The position numbers were made by a program, and so were the translations under genes. From contig NZ_BJXB01000014.1 of NCBI RefSeq assembly GCF_007990775.1, forward strand, positions 1 to 64,000: a stretch of 64,000 nucleotides of DNA, given 5' to 3'. The notes under the pieces were generated by a model. The model worked only from the letters and a program-made list of their open reading frames with translations. It made no database searches and was not told the origin of the DNA. Shown one piece after another: positions 25,338 through 34,228 of the stretch; position 1 is the first letter of the stretch, and every line of letters starts with the position of its first letter. The stretch is from Deinococcus cellulosilyticus NBRC 106333 = KACC 11606. GTDB lineage: Bacteria > Deinococcota > Deinococci > Deinococcales > Deinococcaceae.

Positions 25338-26213
25338 TCAACGGCTGCGTGGGTCAATGGCCTCACGGATGGCTTCACCCAGCAGGGTCCAGCCCAGCAC
25401 GAACAGCAGGATGAAGCTGGCCGGATAGATGTAGGTGTACCAGTACTCGATTTGCCCGAAGTAGGGTCTGGAGATGTTGATCAGGTAGCCCCAGTCCGGG
25501 AAGCCTTCTGGAACGCCCACACCGATGAAGGACAGGGCAGCAAAGGACACCACTGTGGCCCCAATGTCCAGGCTGACCAGGGCCAGCAGGGAGTTCAGGC
25601 TGTTGGGGAGGGCGTGCTTGATGATCACCCGGCTGTCGGTGTTGCCCAGCGAGCGGGCAGCATCCACAAATTCCAGCCGTTTGACTTTCAGGACGTCCCC
25701 ACGGACCACACGGGCGTACTGTGCCCAGCCGACCAGGATAAGGGCCAGCATGATCACAGGGAGGCCGCCTCGCAGCACGATCACCAGAATCATCAGGAGC
25801 ACGATGTTGGGGAAGGCGAAGATGATGTCGGTGAAGCGCATGAAGATGTTGTCGATCCATCCGCCAAAGTATCCAGCCAGGGTGCCCACCGTCATGCCCA
25901 CCAGGGCGGTGAGCAGGGTCACCACAATGCCCACCATGAAGGCAGCACGGGTGCCCCAGATCAGGCCCCAGAAGATGTCGTATCCCCCTGCAGCGAGCCC
26001 GAACATGTGGGCATCCGAAGGGGGGGTGGGTTGTGAGGAGAAACCTTCACGCAGCATCGAGTTGGGGATGGTGAATGTGCGTGCCAGGTTGCGCATGTCG
26101 TCAGGGATGGGGGCAATCACCGGGGCCAGAATCGCCACAATGGCGAACGCCACGATCAGGATCAGACCGATGATGCCCAGAGGGTTTTTGCGGAGTTTCT
26201 TCCAGATGTTCAT
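25338..26213 (-). CDS. Oligopeptide/dipeptide ABC transporter permease (DppC/OppC type)
   Basis: 291 residues. An N-terminal membrane helix after a short basic tail (KKLRKNPLGIIGLILIV, typical of DppC) is followed by five more helices and the EAA loop near DAARSLGNTDSRVIIKHALPN. It forms the import channel with the DppB-type partner. The frame overlaps the upstream permease gene by four bases, so the two are translationally coupled. Ligand class is peptide or a related solute; ATPase genes are not in the window. Confidence 0.93.
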   Translation of the reverse strand: MNIWKKLRKNPLGIIGLILIVAFAIVAILAPVIAPIPDDMRNLARTFTIPNSMLREGFSSQPTPPSDAHMFGLAAGGYDIFWGLIWGTRAAFMVGIVVTLLTALVGMTVGTLAGYFGGWIDNIFMRFTDIIFAFPNIVLLMILVIVLRGGLPVIMLALILVGWAQYARVVRGDVLKVKRLEFVDAARSLGNTDSRVIIKHALPNSLNSLLALVSLDIGATVVSFAALSFIGVGVPEGFPDWGYLINISRPYFGQIEYWYTYIYPASFILLFVLGWTLLGEAIREAIDPRSR

Positions 26214-27235
26214 TCGTAGCGAATCCTTGGGTCAATGATGCCGTAAAGCAGGTCCACGAGCAGGTTGATCACAGTCACTGCAGTGGCAGCGAACAGGGCA
26301 AAGCCCACCACAGAGGGCACATCAAGCTGCTGGGCGGCCTTGGAAGCCCAAAGCCCTACACCCTGGAAGTCAAACACCGTTTCGGTGATGATGGAGCCGC
26401 TCAGAAGACCGATCATGATGCTGCCCAGCACGGTGATCACCGGGATCAGGGCGTTTCTCAGGGCGTGCTTGATGACCACCACACGGTCCTGCAAACCCTT
26501 GGCACGCGCAGTGCGCACGTAATCCTGACGCAGGGTGTCGATCACATTGCCACGCACCACCTGAATGAGCTGCGGGGAAATCACAAAGGTGAGGGTCAGA
26601 ACAGGCATGATCAGGTGTTTGATCAGGTCCCACACCACTTCCCATTTGCCCTGGAACATCAGGGGGAAGAGCATGAAGCCATCGGTCTTGGTGAGGCCCG
26701 CAGTGAGGCTGAGGATGGTGTCATACCTTCCGGGTTTGAGCCAGTCCAGGATGCCGTAGAACAGGGTCAGGATGAAGATCCCGACCACGAAGCTGGGAAA
26801 GCCGTAGGCAATGATGGACAGCACCCGCACGGTGTGGTCAATCCAGCTGTTGCGTTTGACGGCGGTCAGGATGCCCATCCCAATTCCAAAGATGGCAATG
26901 AACAGGATGGCGATGAAAGCAAGTTCCATGGTGGCTGGAACGTAACTCGCCAGGGATTCCAGCACTGGACGCCTGTCGCTGCGGGAGAAACCCAGGTTTC
27001 CTTCCAGCAGGATGCTTTTCAGCCAGATGCCGTATTGGGTGAAGAGGTCATCGTCCAGTCGGTACTGCTGGATGATCGACTGGATGAATTCCTGTGAAGC
27101 TTGCTTCTCGCTGACGGCAAAGGAAGCAGCGCGGATGTCCGGGCTCAGCAGCTGGGTGAGTCCGAAGATCAGCAAGGAGATTCCGAACAGGATCAGCGGC
27201 AGCTGTAGGACGCGCCGAAGAATGAATGTGAACAC
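26210..27235 (-). CDS. Oligopeptide/dipeptide ABC transporter permease (DppB/OppB type)
   Basis: 341 residues, six membrane segments. The N-terminus FILRRVLQLPLILFGISLLIF is the usual DppB start; the EAA-like loop is YVRTARAKGLQDRVVVIKHA. A periplasmic loop of about 80 residues after helix 1 is typical. Located 299 nt downstream of the binding-protein gene and four-base overlapped with the DppC-type gene. The substrate-binding partner is most likely the protein at 27535-29244. Confidence 0.93.
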   Translation of the reverse strand: MFTFILRRVLQLPLILFGISLLIFGLTQLLSPDIRAASFAVSEKQASQEFIQSIIQQYRLDDDLFTQYGIWLKSILLEGNLGFSRSDRRPVLESLASYVPATMELAFIAILFIAIFGIGMGILTAVKRNSWIDHTVRVLSIIAYGFPSFVVGIFILTLFYGILDWLKPGRYDTILSLTAGLTKTDGFMLFPLMFQGKWEVVWDLIKHLIMPVLTLTFVISPQLIQVVRGNVIDTLRQDYVRTARAKGLQDRVVVIKHALRNALIPVITVLGSIMIGLLSGSIITETVFDFQGVGLWASKAAQQLDVPSVVGFALFAATAVTVINLLVDLLYGIIDPRIRYE

Positions 27236-27484
27236 GGGTCACCTCTGGTGCTTGAACGCTTTGCTGTGGGTCTGCCTGCAAAGAACAGGATGCAAGAGCA
27301 AGGCTAGACAGGCCTCACAGATCGTGCTTTGTTCTACCATATTGCGCCTCTGCCATGCTACAGGATGGCTCAAAACCGACTGCAGCCGATCCAAAGCTGG
27401 GATTCCTGTCAAAGCACCCAGAACGCTCAGGTGTTGCTGTGTCCTTGATGGTCTGTGGTCTCGAAAACCAGGAGCTTCAGACAC

Positions 27485-27523
27485 AAAGAAATGCAGCAGC
27501 GACCCTGGAGGCCGCTACTGCAT
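27485..27523 (-). terminator. Hairpin between the binding-protein gene and the permeases
   Basis: A 13-bp stem (27491-27503 with 27511-27523, two G-U pairs on the minus strand) followed by TTTCTTT. It could partly terminate transcription so that the binding protein is made in excess over the permeases, or protect the 3' end. The remaining 250 bp to the permease gene hold no evident gene. Confidence 0.6.
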
Positions 27524-27534
27524 GGAAGTCAAAC

Positions 27535-29244
27535 TTATTTGGACATGGGGTAGTAGTAGTCGTCAGCGTAAACGGGGTTGTTCACGCGGCCTTTGACCCA
27601 GTCACGGTTCACGAAGGGGAAGGTGGGCTGGTAAAGGGGAATGAACGGGGTGTCGTTGAAACCCAGGGTCTGGATCTGGCGGTACAGTTCGTTGCGCTTC
27701 TTGGTGTCTGCAGTGGCAACGGCTTCACCGATCAGGGCATCAATCTTGGCATTCTTGTAGCCCGTCTGGGTGGGGTAGTTGCCGTCAGAGTGCAGGAAGG
27801 GGAAGGCGAAGTTGTGGGGGTCAGCGTAGTCTGCACCCCAGCCCAGTGCCCACATGGTCATCTGGCTGTTGCCCCCCTGGGCGATCAGCTGGCTGAAGGG
27901 AATCTCGCGCACATCCACCTTGAATTTGGGGTTGAGGCTCTCGACGTTCTTCTTGATGATTTCCAGAGCGCTCTTGCGGATGTTGTTGCCAGAGTTGTAG
28001 AACACGGGCAGCACGAAGCCGTTCTTCCAGAGCTCACCTTTCCAGGCGGCTTTGAAGTAGCGGGTGGCCTGGTTCTTGTCGAACTTGTACTTGGGCAGGG
28101 TGTTGCTGTAGCCCAGCAGGCCTTTGACCACCACGGTGCTCTGCTGGGTGGCAGCGCCGAGCAGCACGTCTTTGATCAGGGCATTGTAATCGAAAGAAGC
28201 AGCCATGCCTTTGCGCACGTTGACGTCACTGAAGAAGTTGGCAGGAATGCCCTTGCCGTCCAGTTTGCCGCTGCCGAGGTAGTTGGTGCCTGCAGCATTG
28301 ATCTTCTGGTTCATGAACAGGGCGACCAGGGTCAGCTGGTTGGATTCGGTGACTTTCACGCCGGGGAGTTTCTCCACACGGGGGATGGCAGGACGGTTGA
28401 TGCTGGCGATGTCAGCGTCACCGGCTTCCAGCATGCGGATGCGGGTGTTTTCATCTTCAACGTTCTGGATGATCACGCGCTGCAGTTTGGCAGGGGCGCG
28501 CCAGTAGTTGTCGTTGCGCTTGAGGACCACGTTCTGGTTGACGTCGTAGCGTTCCAGCACGAAGGGACCGGTGCCGAGGGGCAGTTTGCGTGCGAAGGCG
28601 GTGGTGCCTGCGGCGGGGTTGTTGAATTTTTCCCAGTCTTTTTCGGTGCCGCTCCAGTCGCCAGCAGCCACAGCGTCCGCTTTGCTGTAGATGGAAGCGT
28701 AGGGGGTGGCGAGCACAGCAATAAAGGCTGCGAAAGGACGGGCCAGGTTGAACACCACGGTGTCGGTGCCTTTGGCCTGAACAGCAGCAGCCACCTGATC
28801 GTAGCCCACTTTGCCACCCTTGCGGATGAAGTCGGTGGTGCCAAGCAGGGGCTCAATCAGCAGCTGGGCAGGACCGGAGTCCACAGAGGCCAGCAGGGTG
28901 CGCTGGATGCTGTAGGCCACATCTTCAGCGGTCAGGTCTTTGCCGTTGGAGAACTTGGCGTTCTTGCGGATCTTGACCGTGTAGGTCTTGCCGCCGTTGC
29001 TCACTTCGGGCATGCCCTCGGCAAGGAGGGGCACGAATTTGCTGGCGTTGTTCCCTTCGGGGAAGTAGAGGGTTTCCAGAACGTTCTGGATCACTTCACC
29101 GCAGGACTGTTCGTAGCAGTCGGCAGGGTCGAAAGTTCTCCAGTCCCCGAAAGCCACATCGATGAGGGTTCCAGGGTTTTTGACTTGGGCGCCTGCCACT
29201 GAAGCAAGCATAACGGCACTGAGCAAGAATGCACGTTTGAGCAT
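27535..29244 (-). CDS. ABC transporter substrate-binding protein, peptide family (SBP_bac_5)
   Basis: 569 residues with a signal peptide (MLKRAFLLSAVMLASVAGA) and no lipobox Cys at the cleavage site. SBP family 5 features: LAEGMPEVSNGGKTYTVKIR, FSNGKDLTAEDVAYSIQRT, and WALGWGADYADPHNF in the C-terminal lobe. It captures oligopeptides or similar solutes for the downstream permeases. The start at 29244 was chosen over 29298 because it gives a normal signal peptide and lies after the predicted promoter. Confidence 0.93.
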   Translation of the reverse strand: MLKRAFLLSAVMLASVAGAQVKNPGTLIDVAFGDWRTFDPADCYEQSCGEVIQNVLETLYFPEGNNASKFVPLLAEGMPEVSNGGKTYTVKIRKNAKFSNGKDLTAEDVAYSIQRTLLASVDSGPAQLLIEPLLGTTDFIRKGGKVGYDQVAAAVQAKGTDTVVFNLARPFAAFIAVLATPYASIYSKADAVAAGDWSGTEKDWEKFNNPAAGTTAFARKLPLGTGPFVLERYDVNQNVVLKRNDNYWRAPAKLQRVIIQNVEDENTRIRMLEAGDADIASINRPAIPRVEKLPGVKVTESNQLTLVALFMNQKINAAGTNYLGSGKLDGKGIPANFFSDVNVRKGMAASFDYNALIKDVLLGAATQQSTVVVKGLLGYSNTLPKYKFDKNQATRYFKAAWKGELWKNGFVLPVFYNSGNNIRKSALEIIKKNVESLNPKFKVDVREIPFSQLIAQGGNSQMTMWALGWGADYADPHNFAFPFLHSDGNYPTQTGYKNAKIDALIGEAVATADTKKRNELYRQIQTLGFNDTPFIPLYQPTFPFVNRDWVKGRVNNPVYADDYYYPMSK

Positions 29245-29288
29245 GTACGTACCAACCTTTCCTTTGAGAGCTAGGCAAATTTGGACAA

Positions 29289-29317
29289 AGTTTAACACCT
29301 ATATTTGTCTAGCGCAA
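29289..29317 (-). promoter_or_regulatory. Promoter of the peptide transporter operon
   Basis: Minus strand: TTGCGC (29312-29317), 17-bp spacer, TAAACT (29289-29294), giving a leader of about 38 nt before the ATG at 29244. Confidence 0.6.
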
Positions 29318-29567
29318 TGGAGGATGGTTTCACAGGTTGAAAAATAGACCCGGATCAAGGATTTGGGGTTTTGTGTCTGAACAACGGTAATTTCACATCT
29401 GGCCTCCAAATGCAGCCCAGACCCGGGTGATCTATATGAACCACTTGCCTTGCGAAATTCGTTACAAATGAAAACTGGGACCTCAGGGAAATCCTCAGGC
29501 TTTCTGCTCTGGACAGGCAGGACAACTTGCCATGGACTGCACAGCAGAACCCCCTATACTGTGGGGC

Positions 29568-30587
29568 ATGAAGATCCGGATATTGCTGCTCGCCGGAGGC
29601 CAGTCTGGCGAGCATGAAGTGAGTTTGAACAGCGCCAAGAGCATTTTATCCAACCTCCCAGAAGACCGTTTTGAAGTCACCCCCGTGGTGATCACCAAGC
29701 ATGGCAAGTGGCTGTCTCTTCCAGAAAGCCAGCAGGCCCTCACCGCAGGTCAGGCCGAAAGTGGAGGAGAGATGCTGCTCTCTGCAGCCAGTGTGGCTGG
29801 AGAATACAATGTGGTGTTCCCTGTGCTGCACGGTCCCATGGGAGAAGATGGCACGGTTCAGGGTTTCCTGACCCTCGCAGGCATCCCCTACGTGGGCAGT
29901 GGGGTGCTTGGGAGTGCCGTGTGCATGGACAAGATCATGACCAAGCAGGCCCTGGCCGCAGCAGGCATCCCCCAGGTGCCCTGGGTGGCCCTGTCCCGCA
30001 GTGAATGGAAGAAAGACCCTGAGCAGGTGATCCAGAAAGCGGAAAGCCTGGGTTTCCCGGTTTTTGTCAAACCTGCCAACATGGGCTCCAGTGTGGGCAT
30101 CAGCAAGGCCAAGCACGCAGACGAGCTGCAGCAGGCGCTGGATCTGGCGTTCCATTATGACCGCCGGGTGATTCTGGAGGCCATGACCCGCGAAAAGCCC
30201 CGCGAGGTGGAGGTGGGCATCCTGGGCAACGATGACCCCCAGGCCAGTGTGGTGGGAGAGCTCTCTTTTGACAGCGACTTCTACGACTACCAGACCAAGT
30301 ACACCGATGGCCTCGCCCAGATGCACATCCCTGCCCGCATTCCCGAAGAGGTGCAGCGCCAGATCCAGGAATGCGCCCTCAAAGCCTTCAAGGCACTGGA
30401 TTGTGCAGGTCTGGCCCGCGTTGATTTCTTCTACCTGCCTGAAAGTGGAGAACTGTACCTCAACGAACTGAACACCATGCCCGGATTCACCCGCACCAGC
30501 ATGTACCCCAAGCTCTGGGAGGCCAGTGGCGTTGGGTACAGCGAACTGGTCACCCGCCTGGTCGAACTTGCCCTTGAGGAGCGCTGA
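29568..30587 (+). CDS. ddl: D-alanine--D-alanine ligase
   Basis: 339 residues. ATP-grasp enzyme making D-Ala-D-Ala for peptidoglycan. Signatures: LLLAGGQSGEHEVSLNSA at the N-terminus, HGPMGEDGTVQGFLTLAGIP, FVKPANMGSSVGISKAKHA, and LNELNTMPGFTRTSMYPKLW. The start at 29568 lies 7 nt after TATACT (29555-29560), a leaderless layout; the ORF extends 12 codons further upstream but would read through that promoter. The downstream small membrane protein overlaps by one base. Confidence 0.97.
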   Translation: MKIRILLLAGGQSGEHEVSLNSAKSILSNLPEDRFEVTPVVITKHGKWLSLPESQQALTAGQAESGGEMLLSAASVAGEYNVVFPVLHGPMGEDGTVQGFLTLAGIPYVGSGVLGSAVCMDKIMTKQALAAAGIPQVPWVALSRSEWKKDPEQVIQKAESLGFPVFVKPANMGSSVGISKAKHADELQQALDLAFHYDRRVILEAMTREKPREVEVGILGNDDPQASVVGELSFDSDFYDYQTKYTDGLAQMHIPARIPEEVQRQIQECALKAFKALDCAGLARVDFFYLPESGELYLNELNTMPGFTRTSMYPKLWEASGVGYSELVTRLVELALEER

Positions 30588-30889
30588 TGCCTCCCGTGGC
30601 CCGTTTTGTGCTCGGGTTTGCCCTGTGTGCAGGCGTTGGACTGGGTTTGTTGTGGTTGTTTCAGGTGGTCAATCCTGAGCCATGTCGGTTCCGGACCGTC
30701 AGTTACCTGCTGGTTCCTCTGGTGCTCGGGCCCCTCAGCATTGGGCTGGCCACCAACCGCCGCATGATTGAAAATGGCTGGGGTCCTTTCAACATCGGCA
30801 TGATTGCTGCCTCATTGTTTCCAGTTCTGTGGAAGGCCATGGTCAGCATTGCTGCCCTCAATGGCCTCTGTGGCAAGGGAGCCATGTAA
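30587..30889 (+). CDS. Small membrane protein coupled to ddl
   Basis: 100 residues with about three hydrophobic segments (residues 5-25, 40-58, 70-92). The ATG overlaps the ddl stop (TGATG), implying translational coupling. Family not recognised; a role in envelope synthesis is only suggested by position. A clear terminator follows 28 nt after the stop. Confidence 0.6.
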   Translation: MPPVARFVLGFALCAGVGLGLLWLFQVVNPEPCRFRTVSYLLVPLVLGPLSIGLATNRRMIENGWGPFNIGMIAASLFPVLWKAMVSIAALNGLCGKGAM

Positions 30890-30917
30890 CGCTGCGGCAA
30901 ACTGTCTGATCTTTTGA

Positions 30918-30948
30918 AAACCATCTGCATGTCGCAGGTGGTTTTTTT
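30918..30948 (+). terminator. Intrinsic terminator of the ddl operon
   Basis: AAACCATCTGC (30918-30928), ATGTC loop, GCAGGTGGTTT (30934-30944), T run to 30948. Confidence 0.9.
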
Positions 30949-31013
30949 GTGGTCGGCAAGAAATCACCTGACACCCTCAGGAAGACCCCAATGGCTGGAT
31001 GAGAAGAAAGAAT

Positions 31014-31188
31014 TATAATACGAAAGGTCTTGCTTCAAGCACCACTCTCATCACATCATCTGCCCGTCAAACGTATTACGCTGTAAAGCAAGCCACAACA
31101 GGGCACCTTTTTGAACCCCCACCACAAACCTGCCCGATGTCTCCTGTCTCACCTGACCGGAGCCGCATGTCGCAGGAGGATTCTCTCC
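31014..31188 (+). promoter_or_regulatory. Promoter and long untranslated leader of 31189-32169
   Basis: Perfect TATAAT at 31014-31019 with no good -35. The predicted transcript would have a leader of about 160 nt, unusually long for this window where most genes are leaderless. No riboswitch class was recognised in it; GTATTACGCTGTAAAGC and a C-rich stretch near 31120 are the visible features. Confidence 0.45.
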
Positions 31189-32169
31189 ATGAACAGTTTT
31201 GCATTTCTCGCATACCCCAGAGATGTCGCCCAGGACCTTGGCCGATTTGCACACTTTCCTTCACTGAAACGCTTTCCAGAAGCCGTCTATGAATACGCCC
31301 TCCGCAAAACTTCTGCTGGACCTGCAGTGATTGGACAACTCACCAGTGCCCAGCATGACCTGCAAGGCCATGTGATTTCCCTCCCCCTCACCCCCCACCA
31401 GCTCAGAACCCTGCCTGTGCAGTTGATCCGCGAACGGGTTCAGGAAGCCATTCATTGTGCCCGGGACCTGGGGGCCACTGTCATCGGCCTCGGAGCCCTG
31501 ACTTCCGAACGTCCAGAAGTGGGACATGCACTCAGAAGGAACCGGGACATCAGCATCACTGGAGGTGGGGCTTACCGGACAGCCACTGTGGTGCTGGAAA
31601 TCGAACGCCTGCTCAAACACCTGCCGAAGAACCCCACAGTCACCCTCATCGGTTCAGATGAAGTGCGGCTTGCCATGCTGTCGCCGGTTCTGGAAAACAT
31701 CCACGGCATCCATGGGCTCCATGTGACCCCCCACCCTGAACCTGCCCGGCTGAGGGAAGCGGACCTGCTGGTGCTGCTTGGAGACCTGCCTGGTGTGCAG
31801 ATCCGCAGCGAACACCTCCGGTACAACGCCATCGTGCTGAATGCCGCAAGGAGCAAAGTGCTGGAGCCAAGGGTTCTCCGGGAGCGAAGTGATGTCATCC
31901 TCACCGACTTCAGCACCTTCAATCCCACCATTCGGCTACAGGGCGGTCCCATCCACACCCACACCCTGTGCCCATCCCTGACCGAGACCATCTTGCTGGC
32001 TCAGGAGGGCCACCAGGGGCACTTTGCACTGGATGTGCCCACCCAGCAACAACTTGAATACATCTTGCTGCTGCTGAAAAAGCACCCTCACCAGCAGTTC
32101 GAATTTGTCTCTGCCCAGCACCGCCCTGCCCGCTCAACCCAGGTTCAGAGACCCAACCTCTGGATTTGA
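31189..32169 (+). CDS. Acyl-ACP reductase-like / shikimate dehydrogenase-like NAD(P)-binding protein
   Basis: 326 residues. VIGLGALTSERPEVGHALRR then DISITGGGAYRTATVVLEIE resembles cyanobacterial aldehyde-forming acyl-ACP reductase and its relatives; the following part has a Rossmann-type segment (NPTVTLIGSDEVRLAMLSPV). The N-terminus (FAFLAYPRDVAQDLGRF) also fits that family. No long-chain aldehyde partner is adjacent. AGGAGG lies 8 nt before the ATG at 31189, so the longer in-frame ORF was rejected. Function is inferred only at superfamily level. Confidence 0.6.
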   Translation: MNSFAFLAYPRDVAQDLGRFAHFPSLKRFPEAVYEYALRKTSAGPAVIGQLTSAQHDLQGHVISLPLTPHQLRTLPVQLIRERVQEAIHCARDLGATVIGLGALTSERPEVGHALRRNRDISITGGGAYRTATVVLEIERLLKHLPKNPTVTLIGSDEVRLAMLSPVLENIHGIHGLHVTPHPEPARLREADLLVLLGDLPGVQIRSEHLRYNAIVLNAARSKVLEPRVLRERSDVILTDFSTFNPTIRLQGGPIHTHTLCPSLTETILLAQEGHQGHFALDVPTQQQLEYILLLLKKHPHQQFEFVSAQHRPARSTQVQRPNLWI

Positions 32170-32226
32170 GCGTTGTGGCCTTTGCTCACCAGGAGGTGTC
32201 AGGCCTCCTTTTGCTTTGGGCAACCT

Positions 32227-32775
32227 CTAGAGGTAATGCAATTTCCAGTCTCGCACGCCATGCTGGTCTGCCAGAAGGGCCAGCATTTTCCCGGTAACAC
32301 GGGCATTCGGAAGCAGTGTCCCTCCAGCGGCCTCCACCTGGGCCTGGAAATCCACAAGAGGATGTTTGCCATCTGGAATCAGGGTGGAGACCACCTGGCC
32401 CTCTTTCACTTCATACAGACCTGCATAGACGTTCCCTCTGCGGGCATCCAGGGTGACCCCCACCCGACCCTCATGGGCGGCGGCCATGGCCATCAGGGTA
32501 CTGACCCCCAGGACTTCGGCGTTCCAGGCTCTGGCGAGCCCCAGCGCATAACTGGCAGCGACCCGCACTCCGGTATACGAACCGGGACCCACCCCCACCA
32601 CCAGACGGGATGCCCTGAAAGGCAAACCTGCATGAGAAAACAGCTGCTCTGTTTCCAGAGCAATGCGCTGTGCATGCAGACGCTCCAGGCGCTCACAGTA
32701 GGAAAAAGTGCCCTGCGGAGTGACAAGGGCGAGGCTCAGATCCGGGGTCGCAGTATCAAGGGCTAAAGTCAGCAC
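32227..32775 (-). CDS. tsaB: tRNA threonylcarbamoyladenosine biosynthesis protein TsaB
   Basis: 182 residues. An ASKHA-fold subunit of the t6A37 tRNA modification complex, a platform for TsaD. Signatures: LALDTATPDLSLAL, LVVGVGPGSYTGVRVAASYA, and LDARRGNVYAGLYEV. Shorter than typical TsaB (220-230) at the C-terminus, as in other Deinococcus-like members. The start is GTG at 32775, with TAAAGT six nt upstream and no ribosome binding site, so probably leaderless with a GTG start. Confidence 0.92.
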   Translation of the reverse strand: MLTLALDTATPDLSLALVTPQGTFSYCERLERLHAQRIALETEQLFSHAGLPFRASRLVVGVGPGSYTGVRVAASYALGLARAWNAEVLGVSTLMAMAAAHEGRVGVTLDARRGNVYAGLYEVKEGQVVSTLIPDGKHPLVDFQAQVEAAGGTLLPNARVTGKMLALLADQHGVRDWKLHYL

Positions 32776-32870
32776 GGTATCACTTTACTGCAGTTCTGCA
32801 GGCATCAGGCCTTCTGAAGGGTAGGTCTTTTGACGTTTCATCCTGCAAGGAACATGGGATAACCTCTGGT

Positions 32871-33326
32871 ATGGATTTCATCTGCATCAACCGACGTGGC
32901 GATGTATTTGTAGAGTTTTATCGTGTTCCCGAAAGTGAAGTTTCAGTTTTTCAGCCTTTGACCCACGCCCTGGTGGTGGGAAAATCTGCAGAGGGTTTCC
33001 TGTTGATGTTCAACATCTGGAAGCAGAAATGGGAGGTTCCAGGGGGTTATATTGATCCTGGAGAGACTCCCAGACAGGCTGCAGGGCGTGAACTGCTGGA
33101 GGAAACCTCCCAGCAGGCTGAATTGCATTTTGCTGGCATCATGAAATTTCAACTGCAGCCCGATGGTCGCATCGAACATGGAGCGCTTTTTCTGGCAGAC
33201 ATCCAGCAGTTGAAACCCTTTACACCCAACGAAGAGGCATCAAAAATCCACTTCTGGGATCGACTGGAAGACATTGGCGATGTGGACGAGATCGACCAGA
33301 AATTGCTTGACTTCTATACACTGTAG
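32871..33326 (+). CDS. Nudix hydrolase (first of a tandem pair)
   Basis: 151 residues. The Nudix box is complete: GGYIDPGETPRQAAGRELLEETSQQ (read as GX5EX7REUXEEX, split here by the key residues G, E, RELLEE). It cleaves nucleoside diphosphate-linked substrates; the substrate is unknown. TAACCT lies 5 nt before the ATG. It shares the stretch PLTHALVV and general sequence with the next frame, showing a tandem duplication. Confidence 0.88.
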   Translation: MDFICINRRGDVFVEFYRVPESEVSVFQPLTHALVVGKSAEGFLLMFNIWKQKWEVPGGYIDPGETPRQAAGRELLEETSQQAELHFAGIMKFQLQPDGRIEHGALFLADIQQLKPFTPNEEASKIHFWDRLEDIGDVDEIDQKLLDFYTL

Positions 33327-33329
33327 ACC

Positions 33330-33800
33330 ATGCTTGCAAAGAATGAACTTGGGCAGCAATTGAAAGACTTTTAGTGGATTCCAGAAGACCAGCTCTTCTC
33401 ATATGTGCCTTTGACCCATGCGCTGGTGGTTTTGAAGCACAAAGGCAAAATCATGCTGGTGTTTGACCGATACAAGAAAAAACTCCAGTTCCCTGGTGGT
33501 TTGATTGAGGCTGGAGAAACGGCTCGCGAAGCTGCGGCCCGGGAACTCCTGGAAGAGACCAACCAGACCGCCGACCTGCTTTTCCTGGGCATCATGCACT
33601 GGGACCTGCAGGGCACCAGGGTATTGCACCAGACTGGAGAAGTTTATGGTGCATTGTTTTTTGCAGAGAAAGAGCACCTGGATGTTTTTCTGGAAAACGA
33701 TGAAGTCAGTGCATGCCAGATGGTTGCCGTTCCAGAAGAACTGGGCCGTCTGGACCCCTTGATTGCAGGTGTGTTGCGGGCAGTATCGGACAGACTGTGA
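33330..33800 (+). pseudogene. Second tandem Nudix gene, interrupted by an in-frame TAG
   Basis: From ATG 33330 (7 nt after TACACT at 33317-33322, inside the end of the first gene) the frame reads 14 codons, meets TAG at 33372-33374, then continues uninterrupted (WIPEDQLFSYVPLTHALVV) through a full Nudix box (GGLIEAGETAREAAARELLE then ETNQ) to TGA at 33798-33800. The sequence on both sides of the TAG aligns with the first copy, so this is a nonsense mutation or a re-initiation case: a GTG at 33405 would give a 131-residue protein that still holds the Nudix box. A sequencing error remains possible. Confidence 0.7.
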
Positions 33801-33866
33801 ACCCAGAATTCAGGCCAGTGGATCTTTTGCGCTACGGGCAGAAGATCCACTGGCCCCTGAAAGAAA

Positions 33867-33986
33867 TCAATCCAGATCCTGCTTGAACATGGCCCGTTCT
33901 TTGAGCATGTTCATGACCGAGGTGACAAGCACCACCAGCAGAGGTCCGGCAACAGCAGCACCCACAATGAGATAAATTGCATCCAT
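33867..33986 (-). CDS. 39-residue single-pass membrane protein
   Basis: A hydrophobic helix (AIYLIVGAAVAGPLLVVLVT, residues 3-22) is followed by a short basic-acidic tail (KERAMFKQDLD). TATTCT lies six nt before the ATG, matching the leaderless promoters nearby. Too short to assign. The longer frame upstream is not needed. Confidence 0.55.
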   Translation of the reverse strand: MDAIYLIVGAAVAGPLLVVLVTSVMNMLKERAMFKQDLD

Positions 33987-34228
33987 GTTTGAAGAATAAC
34001 GCTGGCAGCTTAAATGATGCTGTAGCGGTCTTGGGGAAATCATTACAAAGATGATGTAGAATGATATGCTCCACATTTTTCCTGGATCACTGGTACGGGT
34101 TTTTCCTGAGACCAGAGGCTGCTTTTCTCCCTGACCGGAAGTGATCTCTGTGCTTGCCCTGCTCCACTTGAGGCACAGAACAGTGGCATGCCCAGAGGTA
34201 TGCTCTGAAAGAGATTCGGGAGGTGCCC

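Noticed and set aside
27239..27484. 81-codon minus-strand frame between the peptide-binding protein and permease genes
   Set aside because: No start signal or recognisable features; it overlaps the hairpin region and its composition is unlike the neighbours.
27355..29202. 615-codon plus-strand frame over the peptide-binding protein gene
   Set aside because: Antisense shadow of a well-supported SBP gene; no start signal or family motif.
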